Source of the DNA: CAZCCC01 sp964497245
Lineage (GTDB): Bacteria; Patescibacteriota; Patescibacteriia; Buchananbacterales; UBA6539
Reading direction: 5' to 3'
Assembly: GCA_964497245.1 (NCBI GenBank)
Contig: CAZCCC010000001.1
Location: forward strand, 1 to 64,000
DNA: 64,000 nt
The notes beneath the pieces were generated by a model, which was not told where the DNA came from, did no database searches, and worked only from the letters and a program-made list of their open reading frames with translations. Of this stretch, positions 36,015-44,744 are shown one piece after another. The stretch's first letter is position 1. Every line of letters begins with the position of its first letter. A program made the translations under genes and the position numbers.

Positions 36015-36935
36015 ATGTTTAAAAAAATAGGACCAGATTTTTTAATAACCGGGCTTGAAAGAAGTGGCACTCACTGGGTTGCCGGTTTACTGAATGCGCA
36101 TCCGGAGATTTCTTGTTTTCCGGCCGATTATTTTGATAAAGGTTTTGGTGAATATAATAGAGAAATTATTGGGGAAGTCCATTTATTTAATACTTTGGCA
36201 AGTCTTGAATTGAATACCGAAGATAAGCATACCCGGCCCATATCTGGATATTTAACCAAGCATAATTTGATTTTTGCCGATTTGGCAGCGTTAGAGGGCA
36301 AGGTGCCTAAGGAAGAATTATATAATATGTTTATAAAAAGGTATAATGAGATTTGTGAAGAGAACCGCTATGGCAAAAAAATGGTTGGTGAATCAACTCC
36401 AGCCTATGTTTTTCACTTAGATTTTATTGATTCATTTTATCCAAATATAAAAAAGCTTTGTATAATCAGAGATCCGAAGGATAAAATAGTATCTTGGCAT
36501 TTTAGCAAACTAAGAAAAGGTCAGAAGACCGAGGTTGTTATTACCGATGAATTTATCAAAGAATATTGCGAGAAAACGATTAAAAAAGAATATGAAAGCC
36601 TGCTTGATTATAAAGGCAATATTTACTGTTTTACTTATGAGAGTTTGGCTGAAAATCAAAACGGGGTTTTATGTGATATCCTTTCTTATTTAGATGTTGC
36701 CATTAATGCTGATATTATTAGTCATATGATTAAAGAAGGTTCATTTAAGGAAATGACAGCTAAGGGGAATATTACTGGTGGAAGAGATAATGGACAAGAA
36801 GAGCTACAGAGTCCTTATCGTAAGGGTGTAGTTGGTGACTGGGTAAATCATATGACTAAAAAACAGGCTGAATTGGTGGATGCTATTGTTGGTGAGGTGA
36901 GAAAAATGACTTTTAATAAATATAAAATTTACTAA
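36015..36935 (+). CDS. PAPS-dependent sulfotransferase
   Basis: 306 aa from the ATG at 36015; an upstream in-frame ATG at 35964 lies inside the flippase gene. The 5'-phosphosulfate loop is GLERSGTHW (residues 13-21) and the 3'-phosphate motif is CIIRDPKDKIVSWH (about 150-163). Both are the defining PAPS contacts of the Sulfotransfer family. There is no membrane helix, so it should act in the cytoplasm on a lipid-linked sugar before flipping. The PAPS synthase fusion starts nine bases after its stop and a PAP phosphatase follows, which makes a self-contained sulfation unit. Confidence 0.82.
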   Translation: MFKKIGPDFLITGLERSGTHWVAGLLNAHPEISCFPADYFDKGFGEYNREIIGEVHLFNTLASLELNTEDKHTRPISGYLTKHNLIFADLAALEGKVPKEELYNMFIKRYNEICEENRYGKKMVGESTPAYVFHLDFIDSFYPNIKKLCIIRDPKDKIVSWHFSKLRKGQKTEVVITDEFIKEYCEKTIKKEYESLLDYKGNIYCFTYESLAENQNGVLCDILSYLDVAINADIISHMIKEGSFKEMTAKGNITGGRDNGQEELQSPYRKGVVGDWVNHMTKKQAELVDAIVGEVRKMTFNKYKIY

Positions 36936-36943
36936 GACTACTT

Positions 36944-39733
36944 ATGTTCAAGAAAAATATTAAGATTATTGTTACCTTGGGTCCGTCAACTAAAACCATA
37001 TCAGATTTAAGAAAAATTAAAGATAGGGGCGTAAGTTTTGTTCGTATTAATATGTCGCATTCCAGTATTGATGATCTTAAATATTTTATTAATTTGGCAA
37101 AAACTGTTGATATCCCATTTATTATTGACACTGAAGGTTCTCAAATCAGGACAGGTGATCTAATTGAAAGCAGTATTAATCTGAATGAGAATGACGAGAT
37201 AAAGATATATAAAGAGCAAATAGTTGGTGATATCCACAAAATATCAATTAAGCCAAGTTATGTAATAGACCAACTTAAAATTGGTGATATATTGTATGTA
37301 GATTTTAATGCTTTAATTTTAGAAATTTCAGATATTTCAACTATTTCTGTAGGCTATATTACGGCCAAGGCTATCAATAAAGGCAGTCTGGGACGAAATA
37401 AAGGCGTAGCAATAGATTCATCTGATAATACTAAGTTTGATTTGCCAGTTCTGTCGGAAAAAGATTATCAATCAATCAAGGTAGGTTTAGAAGAGGGTAT
37501 TAGTCATATTGCGGCATCATTTATGAGATCTGAGCAGTTTGTTAAAGATGTTAAGATGGCTACGAAAGGCAAGATGAAAATTATTTCAAAAATTGAGTGC
37601 CTTGATGCACTAAATAATTTAGATGAGATTATTAAAGAGTCTGATTTTTTGTTAATTGACAGAGGAGATTTAAGTAAAGAAATTCCAATAGAAAAAATTC
37701 CATTTTTACAAAAAATAATTCTAAGCAAATCTCGTAATTATAATAAGGAAACTTTTATTGCAACTAATTTATTAGAGACCATGGTTGAAAAGAGTAATCC
37801 AACCAGAGCGGAAGTTAATGATGTAATTAATGCTATTTTAGATGGTGCTTCTGGTTTAACCCTTTCATCTGAAACAGCAATAGGTAAATATCCAATAGCC
37901 TGTATTAATATGCTAAATAAATTGATCAAGCAAACAACCTTATTTAATGATATAACTTATCAAAAATCCGGTGATCGGTTAGCTAAAAAGTTATTTAAGT
38001 CAAATTATTTTTTAAGTACAGATTCATCATCTTCTCTAATTTCTCCTCACGGCGGCACCTTAATAAATAGGATTTCTGATGGATCGTTTAGTAAGCAATA
38101 TTTAGATTCTTTAAAAAAAATTGTAGTAAGTCAAAATATTTCAATGGATATTGAGCAGATAGCAGTTGGTACTTTTAGCCCCCTGGAAGGTTTTATGATA
38201 AAACGTGATTTTAATAGTGTTCTCAATAAAATGAGACTTGTAAACGGAGCAGTATGGACAATTCCCATAGTTTTGGATGTCTCAAAAGAACATGCTGACA
38301 ATATATCTTTAGGTGAAGATATTATGCTAATTGGTGATGGCGGCTTGATAGCATTAATCAATGTAGAGGATAAATACTCATTTAATAAAAAAGAAGTTTC
38401 TTTAAAACTTTATGGTACTACTAGTAATAAACATCCCGGTGTTTTGTGGGTGAATAGCCTAGATCAAATATTACTGGGAGGGAAAATTACTCTTCTCAAA
38501 AGAAGAGAATCAGAGTTTCAGGAATATATTCTGACTCCCAGACAAACAAGAAGGTTGTTTGAAGAAAAAAATTGGTCTAGGGTTGTGGGATTTCATACTA
38601 GAAATGTTATTCACCGCAGTCATGAATTTATTCAAATGAAAGCTTTGGAGGTTGAAAATTGTGATGGGCTTTTTGTTCATCCAGTAATTGGCAAAAAGAA
38701 GCCTGGTGATTTTTATGCCAAATACATTATTGAAAGTTATAAGCTTATGGTTAAAAATTTTTACCCAGCCGATAAGGTATTCTTTGCCACTTTGCCGACT
38801 TATTCTAGATATGCCGGTCCCAGAGAAGCAGTTTTTACCGCTTTGTGCCGCAAGAACTTCGGTTGCAGCCATTTTATTGTTGGTCGTGACCACACTGGAG
38901 TTGGTAATTTTTACAATCCTACGGCGTCTCATGATATTTTTGATAAATTTCCTGATTTAGGCATGAAAATAATTAAATTTAATAAGATATTTTACTCAAA
39001 AAAATATGACGGTTATATTCATGAGACTGAGGATTCTGATCATTTGGAAGAAGATAAGCTTCATATAAGCGGCACAGAAGCTAGAAAAATGTTTGAGGAA
39101 GGGGATATTCCGCCATGCTGGTTTATGCGTCCGGAAATATCACAATTTATTTCAAATGCAATTTGCAACAAAGAAGAAGTTTTTATTAAAAAAGAGTCAG
39201 TTGAAAAAGGAATAGTTCTTTGGTTTACTGGTTTAAGTGGCTCAGGAAAAACCACGATTGCCGGTGAATTAGAAAATCGATTAAAAACTCTTAGAAAGAA
39301 AGTTGTGATAATTGATGGCGATACCGTAAGGTCTACAATTAATAAAAATCTTGGTTTTTCCCGAGAAGACATAAAAGAAAATAATTTAATAATTGCAAAA
39401 TTAGCTGAGGAAGCAGCTTTTAAAAATGATTTTGTGGTTGTACCAATTATTTCTCCTTACCAAGAAGATAGAAACATGGCTCGCTCATTAATTGGCTCTC
39501 GATTTTTTGAAATTTTTATAAATTGTTCTATTGATAAATGTATTAAAAGAGATCCCAAGGGTTTTTATAAGAAAGCTTTAGAAGGAAAAATCAATAATTT
39601 TATAGGGCTTAGTAAAAGTAATCCGTATGAGATTCCAATAAATCCGGATTTAGAAATAAAAACTGATATTCATAGTCTTGATGAAAATATTCTTTTAATT
39701 TTAGATTTTTTAAAATCTAAGGCCTTATTGTAA
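36944..39733 (+). CDS. Pyruvate kinase-ATP sulfurylase-APS kinase fusion
   Basis: 929 aa, one uninterrupted frame. Residues 1-335 are a pyruvate kinase A+B domain: RINMSH (34-39), DTEGSQIRT (62-70), KIE (216-218), RGD (240-242) and T274 in FIATNLLETM match the catalytic and K+/Mg2+ positions; the regulatory C domain is absent. Residues about 360-745 are ATP sulfurylase: PHGGTLINR, HTRNVIHRSH (551-560), GRDHTGVG (647-654), ISGTEARKMF. Residues about 755-929 are APS kinase with P-loop GLSGSGKTT (763-771), DGDTVR and ISPYQEDR. The last two make PAPS from sulfate and two ATP. APS kinase releases ADP, which the first domain could rephosphorylate with PEP. The domain calls are firm; the coupling is inference. 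Confidence 0.88.
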   Translation: MFKKNIKIIVTLGPSTKTISDLRKIKDRGVSFVRINMSHSSIDDLKYFINLAKTVDIPFIIDTEGSQIRTGDLIESSINLNENDEIKIYKEQIVGDIHKISIKPSYVIDQLKIGDILYVDFNALILEISDISTISVGYITAKAINKGSLGRNKGVAIDSSDNTKFDLPVLSEKDYQSIKVGLEEGISHIAASFMRSEQFVKDVKMATKGKMKIISKIECLDALNNLDEIIKESDFLLIDRGDLSKEIPIEKIPFLQKIILSKSRNYNKETFIATNLLETMVEKSNPTRAEVNDVINAILDGASGLTLSSETAIGKYPIACINMLNKLIKQTTLFNDITYQKSGDRLAKKLFKSNYFLSTDSSSSLISPHGGTLINRISDGSFSKQYLDSLKKIVVSQNISMDIEQIAVGTFSPLEGFMIKRDFNSVLNKMRLVNGAVWTIPIVLDVSKEHADNISLGEDIMLIGDGGLIALINVEDKYSFNKKEVSLKLYGTTSNKHPGVLWVNSLDQILLGGKITLLKRRESEFQEYILTPRQTRRLFEEKNWSRVVGFHTRNVIHRSHEFIQMKALEVENCDGLFVHPVIGKKKPGDFYAKYIIESYKLMVKNFYPADKVFFATLPTYSRYAGPREAVFTALCRKNFGCSHFIVGRDHTGVGNFYNPTASHDIFDKFPDLGMKIIKFNKIFYSKKYDGYIHETEDSDHLEEDKLHISGTEARKMFEEGDIPPCWFMRPEISQFISNAICNKEEVFIKKESVEKGIVLWFTGLSGSGKTTIAGELENRLKTLRKKVVIIDGDTVRSTINKNLGFSREDIKENNLIIAKLAEEAAFKNDFVVVPIISPYQEDRNMARSLIGSRFFEIFINCSIDKCIKRDPKGFYKKALEGKINNFIGLSKSNPYEIPINPDLEIKTDIHSLDENILLILDFLKSKALL

Positions 39734-39744
39734 ATGATTTAATT

Positions 39745-40548
39745 ATGCCAAAATTTTCTCCAGAAATTTTAATAGCAATAAAAGCGGCTATAAAGGCTTC
39801 AGTAGAAATAAAAAAAATATATAGTAAAGATTTTTTATTGCAGTTTCGGGATGGCAATCCAGTTTCCGAGGCTGATACAGTAAGCAATAAAATAATAAAG
39901 AAATTTTTAAGTAAAACGGAAATCGACATTTTTTCAGAAGAAGATTTAGACAATTTTAGCCGTTTATCAAAAAGGAAAATTTGGATTATTGATCCGTTAG
40001 ATGGTACTTTAGATTTTATTAATAGGACTGGAGAATTTTCTATTATTATTGGACTTGTCGAAAATAAAATTTCTGTTGGCGGAGTAATATATAAGCCAAT
40101 TGGTGATACATTATATGTGGCAGAAAAAAATAAAGGAGCTTATCGGTGTAAAGATAAGATTTGGGATAAGATATCTGTCAGTTCAATCTCTGAGTTAGTA
40201 GAAGCAAGGGTGGTAATGAGCAGACATCACTTGTCAACAGAGGATAAAGAATTTTTAAGTCACTTGAAAATTAATAATTATATACAATGCGGGAGCTGTG
40301 GGTTAAAAGCTGCATCAATAGCTGAAGGAAAGGCGGAATTATATTTTACAAGTACTAATAAGATAAAGCAGTGGGATACTTGTGCGGCAAGCTGTTTAAT
40401 TGCAGAAGCTGGTGGAGAGATTACAGATATGTTTGGGCAATCATTAGTTTATAATATAAAAAAAAATAACCACGATAATGGCATCCTAGTGTCTAATGGA
40501 ATAATTTATCAAGAAGTAATTAACAAATTAAAAATTTTACAAAAGTAA
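39745..40548 (+). CDS. cysQ: 3'(2'),5'-bisphosphate nucleotidase (CysQ-type, inositol monophosphatase family)
   Basis: 267 aa. Metal-binding motifs of the Li+-sensitive phosphatase family are intact: SEED (64-67), IDPLDGTLDFI (82-92) and WDTCAASCLIAEAGGEITD near residue 210. CysQ removes the 3'-phosphate from PAP, the by-product that inhibits sulfotransferases, giving AMP. It directly follows the PAPS synthase fusion, so PAP is a much better candidate than inositol phosphate. It ends the forward run; the next gene is convergent. Confidence 0.82.
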   Translation: MPKFSPEILIAIKAAIKASVEIKKIYSKDFLLQFRDGNPVSEADTVSNKIIKKFLSKTEIDIFSEEDLDNFSRLSKRKIWIIDPLDGTLDFINRTGEFSIIIGLVENKISVGGVIYKPIGDTLYVAEKNKGAYRCKDKIWDKISVSSISELVEARVVMSRHHLSTEDKEFLSHLKINNYIQCGSCGLKAASIAEGKAELYFTSTNKIKQWDTCAASCLIAEAGGEITDMFGQSLVYNIKKNNHDNGILVSNGIIYQEVINKLKILQK

Positions 40549-40563
40549 ATTAAAATTAAATTT

Positions 40564-41952
40564 TTATTGCCCCTTCCTCGTTAAAATAGTTTTAATAGTT
40601 TTTAGCATTATGCTCAAATCAAGCGCCAATGATCGATTTTTAATATAATATAAATCATACTGTAATTTTTCTAGTGTTTCTTCTTTAGATCCACCGTAAG
40701 CCGGCCCGGCAACTTGCGCCCAGCCGGTTAGGCCGGGTTTAACCAATAATCTTTCCTTGTAAAAGGGAATTTCTTTTTCCAGTTCTTGGACAAATTCCGG
40801 TCTTTCGGGTCTTGGTCCAATTAAGCTCATTTCATTTTTTAAAATATTAATCAGCTGGGGAATTTCGTCAATTCTGGTTTTTCTGAAAAATTTTCCAACT
40901 TTAGTTATCCTTGAATCGTTTTTTGCCGCCCATTGCGGACCGTTGACTTCGGCATTATTTATCATTGTTCGGAATTTTATTGCCAAAAAATTTTTTCCAT
41001 CCTTGCCGGTTCTGATTTGTTTGAAAAATACTGGACCCTTGCTTTCAAGTTTTATTACCAAGGCAATTAATGGCCAAAATATCATAGTAACCAATAGCAT
41101 AAATACTGAAAATGTAATATCAAAAAATCTTTTTAATGTATCATAATTTTTTTTGCTTTTTTCAGTCAGATTTTCTAGAAACCAAACTCGTTCAATTGTA
41201 GCGACAGGAATTTTGCCGGTTATTTTTTCGTAAAAATTTGTAATGTCAAAAAAACCGATTTTGAGAGGCAGACATTCAAACAAGCTTTTTGCAAGATTGT
41301 CGTTTTCACGCGGATGTATTGTTGATATGACAGTATTTATGTCGTTGTCTTGGCAAATTAACTTTAAATTTTTAAAATCATCATTTACCACCAAACTTTC
41401 AAAATCTTTTAAAACTTCAATCCCTGGTTCAAGTATTATTTTTTTTATCCTTAATCCGAGTTGAGGCTTTCTGTTTACTTCTTTTATTATTTGTTCAACC
41501 AGATCATTGAATCCTATTATTGCAACCGCGTTAAAAGCCATAGAAGAAGTGGCTAAATCATATGTTAGTCGCCATAGGTAAATTAAAGTTCCGCTTACTA
41601 AGATATATATGAATAAGACTCTTTGGGGCTTGATGCTAAAAATATTATTTTGTCCGATGTAAAAAAATACAATAGTTATAAGACTGCTGATTAAAATACT
41701 TCTCATAATCCGCACTAAAAGGCTTATTTTGCTTTGACTTCTGTCTATTTCGTAAAGGTCGTCTATGTAAAAAATTATCAGCCAGACTGCAAATACCACT
41801 GAAAAAGGCCAGAGATGTTTTTCCCAGATTTGTCCATTGAATTCATTTTGATACCTAAGTGCCAAAGTTAAAAATAAAGAAAAATAAAGGATTATTATAT
41901 CCCCAAGCAATAATAAATATTTTTTCTTTTTTACCAATGAATCATTTGCCAT
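40564..41952 (-). CDS. Polyprenyl-phosphate glycosyl-1-phosphate transferase (WbaP/WcaJ type)
   Basis: 462 aa. Four to five N-terminal membrane helices, a CoA-binding-like Rossmann middle domain (VAIIGFNDLVEQIIKEV), one more helix, and a C-terminal catalytic domain with KFRTMINNAE, RIDEIPQLINILKNEMSL, GPRPERPEF and KPGLTGWAQV. Such enzymes attach the first sugar-1-phosphate to undecaprenyl phosphate and so start glycan assembly. It is transcribed away from the TPR ligase at 42047 from a shared divergent promoter region. It is the only initiating transferase in the window. Confidence 0.88.
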   Translation of the reverse strand: MANDSLVKKKKYLLLLGDIIILYFSLFLTLALRYQNEFNGQIWEKHLWPFSVVFAVWLIIFYIDDLYEIDRSQSKISLLVRIMRSILISSLITIVFFYIGQNNIFSIKPQRVLFIYILVSGTLIYLWRLTYDLATSSMAFNAVAIIGFNDLVEQIIKEVNRKPQLGLRIKKIILEPGIEVLKDFESLVVNDDFKNLKLICQDNDINTVISTIHPRENDNLAKSLFECLPLKIGFFDITNFYEKITGKIPVATIERVWFLENLTEKSKKNYDTLKRFFDITFSVFMLLVTMIFWPLIALVIKLESKGPVFFKQIRTGKDGKNFLAIKFRTMINNAEVNGPQWAAKNDSRITKVGKFFRKTRIDEIPQLINILKNEMSLIGPRPERPEFVQELEKEIPFYKERLLVKPGLTGWAQVAGPAYGGSKEETLEKLQYDLYYIKNRSLALDLSIMLKTIKTILTRKGQ

Positions 41953-41961
41953 TATGGCTGA

Positions 41962-42029
41962 ATTATAGGATAATTATTTTTTTTAGTCAATTAAATAGGC
42001 TTGAAGTTAAGGTTGTTTTCTGGTAGAAT
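41962..42029. promoter_or_regulatory. Divergent promoters between the initiating transferase and the second ligase
   Basis: On the minus strand, TTGACT (41990-41985) and TATAAT (41967-41962) are 17 bases apart, so transcription would begin near 41955, only about three bases before the ATG. On the plus strand, TTGAAG (42001-42006) and TAGAAT (42024-42029) are 17 bases apart, with a TGG just before the -10 (extended -10), starting near 42036, about 11 bases before the ligase ATG. The two -35 boxes are 10 bases apart. Confidence 0.7.
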
Positions 42030-42046
42030 TAAATTGTTTTTACTTT

Positions 42047-44743
42047 ATGATTTTAGAAGAAAAAAGCCATCAAATTGGAAATTTTTTGACGCATTTTATC
42101 AAATTTGGCGTTTTTTTTATTTTGTTTTTGCCAATGGTGATGAACAGTGGATTTTTTTTCCCTTTTGTTGTCCCAAAAAATATACTTTTTAGGATTAGTG
42201 TTGAAATTATTTTTGCTTCATATCTGCTTTTGCTTTATTTTAAACCCGAATACCGTCCGAAATTGAATAATTTGATTTGGGCAGTTTTGGCATTTTTTGG
42301 ATTAATTTTTATTTCAACTTTCAGCGGAATTGGCGTTTATCTAAGTTTTTGGGGAAATTATGAGAGAATGGGTGGGCTTTTTCATCATTTGCATCTTTTG
42401 GCTTATTTTTTAGTCTTAATAAGTGTTATAAAAAGAAAAGACGACTGGGATCAATTTTTTTCTTTTTCAATTTTTGTAAGCACATTGATGTCTTTTTTGG
42501 CTTATGCTCAATGGCTTGAGTTGCCTTTTTTGCTTCCTTCTTCGGGCGGAGCCAGGCTTACGGGCATGGTTGGCAATGCAACTTATCTTGCGGCTTATCT
42601 GATATTTAATGTTTTTTTTGTCCTTTATTTTTTAATGAAGCCTGAAAAATTCAAGATAAAACTTTTTTTATACAGTTTTTTAGTTTTTGATTTATTTTTA
42701 ATCCTTAGCGGAGTTTTGGCTAGAATTTATCGTTTTTCAGATTGGGGCAGCTTTAATTTTTTAAAAGCTTCAATAATCAAAGATAGTTTATATTATCCTT
42801 GGTTTCTTTACCTTTTTTTGGCTTTTCAAATTTTAATATTTTTAACTTGGTATTTCCGTTTTAAAAAATACGCAATTTCTTGTTTGCTTTGGGTTATTTT
42901 TATTTTTCAGGCATGGGTGATTTTAAATACCCAAACCAGGGGAGCGGTTTTAGGGCTTTTGGCTGGTTTTGCCGTTTTTTTAATTATTTTATTTTTCAGC
43001 TGCAGTAATAAGAAAAGAAAAATTTTTTATCTTTCTACTTCCGGATTAATTTTATTTTTTCAGCTTTTGGCTTTTGGCTGGGGCAGATCAATAGCTGATT
43101 TTTTGAAAGAAAGTGAGCTTAAATTTTTTAGCGATCTGGGAATAGTTTTAGCTAGGGTTTCAGGCTCTATTTCCTTAGTAGGCTTTTATTTAAGCCTGCT
43201 TGGAATTTCTATTGTTTGTATTTATTTTTTTAGAGAAAAAAGAAAAAAGATAATAGTTACTTTTTTTGTTTTTACTTTACTCTTGCTGCCAATTTTTGGA
43301 ATTTTTAGTAGAAGTATCTTTTCAAAAACAGACAACCATGTTTTTGGTCGATTTCTTAATTTTTCCAATATTAAAGATAAAACCACTCAGTCGCGATTAC
43401 TTACATGGGAAGCAAGCTGGAAAGGCCTTACCGAAAGTCCCAAAACTTTTTTGATCGGTTATGGTTTGGAGAATTATTATTACATTTTTAATAAATATTT
43501 TCCGGTTGAAATTTATAAAAACGCTGGATCGCAAATTTGGTTTGATCGGCCTCATAACATTATTTTTGATGTTGCTTCAACTGCCGGAGTCTTGGGCCTT
43601 TGTTGCTATCTAGTTATTTTAGGTCTGGCAATTTTTAGCTTGATTAAAAATTATAAGTTAAATAAGTCAGTCCGCCGAACCTGGCTTTTTGTTTGTTTGC
43701 TTTTTGCCTATTTAATTCAGAATTTTTTTGTTTTTGATACTTTGAATACGGAAATTTTGTTTTTTTTGGTTTTAGCAATGGTTTGTTTTGAAAAAAATCT
43801 ATATATTACACGCAAGGATGACAAACAAAATTCAATCACGAAAATTTTTAGCTATATTTATCCGGTAATTTCGGTAATAATTGTAGTTGCTGGACTGATT
43901 GTTAATATTAATATAGCCAAAGCCAATATTCTTCTGGTTGAGGCGATTCATCCAATTAAGATATCAAAACACTGTTCGGAAAAAATTGATTGTTTCCGTA
44001 TAGCTATTGATAAGTCAATAGTCGGCCGATTTGAAGCTCGCCAACAGCTGGGAAGTTATGTTTTATCCAGCTTGGGAAGTAACAGAATTTTAGAAAGCAA
44101 AAAAAGTGACGCGGTAAACTTTACTGCTAACGAACTCAGAAAAAGCGTTGAGGAAGAGCCGCTTAATGTTAGGCATTATCTTTTTTTGGCCGGATTTTAT
44201 AATAGTACAGCCAATTTTAACAGGCAGAATCCGGCAAAAACTCTTGGTTTATTGGAAAAAGCCAAGGTTCTCAGTCCGACCAGACCTCATATATATTATG
44301 AGATGGGCAAGGCATATTATCTTTTAGGCGATTTTGATAATTCAATAAATAGTTTTAAAGAGGCAATTGAATTGGCGCCTAATGTGATTGATGCTCATTT
44401 AAACCTTCTTAGATCATATATAATTTTCGGACAAAGTGATTTATTTGAAGAATATTTTGAAAAAATGAAACAGGAGTTTAATTGGGAACCGAAAGCAGAA
44501 GAATACGCAATAATGGCAAGCTTATTTCAGATAAGCAAGAATTATGATAAAATGATTGAACTGCAGCTTCAGGCCGTCAAATTGGAACCCAGCTTTGAAA
44601 ATTATAAGAATTTGGTGGTTTTTTATGCCTTGGCACAAAAATCAGACAAGGCTGAAGATGTTATTTCTGAAATAAAAAAAATTAGTTCGGCTGCCGCCTT
44701 GGAGCTGGAAAAAATTTTACAAGAATTAAATAATTTGAAATAA
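42047..44743 (+). CDS. O-antigen ligase/polymerase family protein with C-terminal TPR domain, paralogue
   Basis: 898 aa. About 13-14 membrane helices, then TPR repeats over the last 220 residues (for example PHIYYEMGKAYYLLGDFDNS). The motifs TQTRGAVLGLLAGF and WFDRPHNIIFDVASTAGVLG match those of the protein at 6289-8631, including the loop histidine. A segment of about 110 residues in the membrane part is extra. TPR fusions in this family suggest recognition of a protein or glycan partner on the outer face. It is followed after one base by a secreted subtilase gene. Polymerase, lipid ligase and protein ligase roles are all possible. Confidence 0.75.
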   Translation: MILEEKSHQIGNFLTHFIKFGVFFILFLPMVMNSGFFFPFVVPKNILFRISVEIIFASYLLLLYFKPEYRPKLNNLIWAVLAFFGLIFISTFSGIGVYLSFWGNYERMGGLFHHLHLLAYFLVLISVIKRKDDWDQFFSFSIFVSTLMSFLAYAQWLELPFLLPSSGGARLTGMVGNATYLAAYLIFNVFFVLYFLMKPEKFKIKLFLYSFLVFDLFLILSGVLARIYRFSDWGSFNFLKASIIKDSLYYPWFLYLFLAFQILIFLTWYFRFKKYAISCLLWVIFIFQAWVILNTQTRGAVLGLLAGFAVFLIILFFSCSNKKRKIFYLSTSGLILFFQLLAFGWGRSIADFLKESELKFFSDLGIVLARVSGSISLVGFYLSLLGISIVCIYFFREKRKKIIVTFFVFTLLLLPIFGIFSRSIFSKTDNHVFGRFLNFSNIKDKTTQSRLLTWEASWKGLTESPKTFLIGYGLENYYYIFNKYFPVEIYKNAGSQIWFDRPHNIIFDVASTAGVLGLCCYLVILGLAIFSLIKNYKLNKSVRRTWLFVCLLFAYLIQNFFVFDTLNTEILFFLVLAMVCFEKNLYITRKDDKQNSITKIFSYIYPVISVIIVVAGLIVNINIAKANILLVEAIHPIKISKHCSEKIDCFRIAIDKSIVGRFEARQQLGSYVLSSLGSNRILESKKSDAVNFTANELRKSVEEEPLNVRHYLFLAGFYNSTANFNRQNPAKTLGLLEKAKVLSPTRPHIYYEMGKAYYLLGDFDNSINSFKEAIELAPNVIDAHLNLLRSYIIFGQSDLFEEYFEKMKQEFNWEPKAEEYAIMASLFQISKNYDKMIELQLQAVKLEPSFENYKNLVVFYALAQKSDKAEDVISEIKKISSAAALELEKILQELNNLK

Positions 44744-44744
44744 A

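Noticed and set aside
36944..39733. Fusion being an assembly artefact between a housekeeping pyruvate kinase and a PAPS synthase
   Set aside because: The frame is open throughout, base composition does not change at the joints, and the kinase lacks exactly its C-terminal regulatory domain. Read-level confirmation would still be useful.
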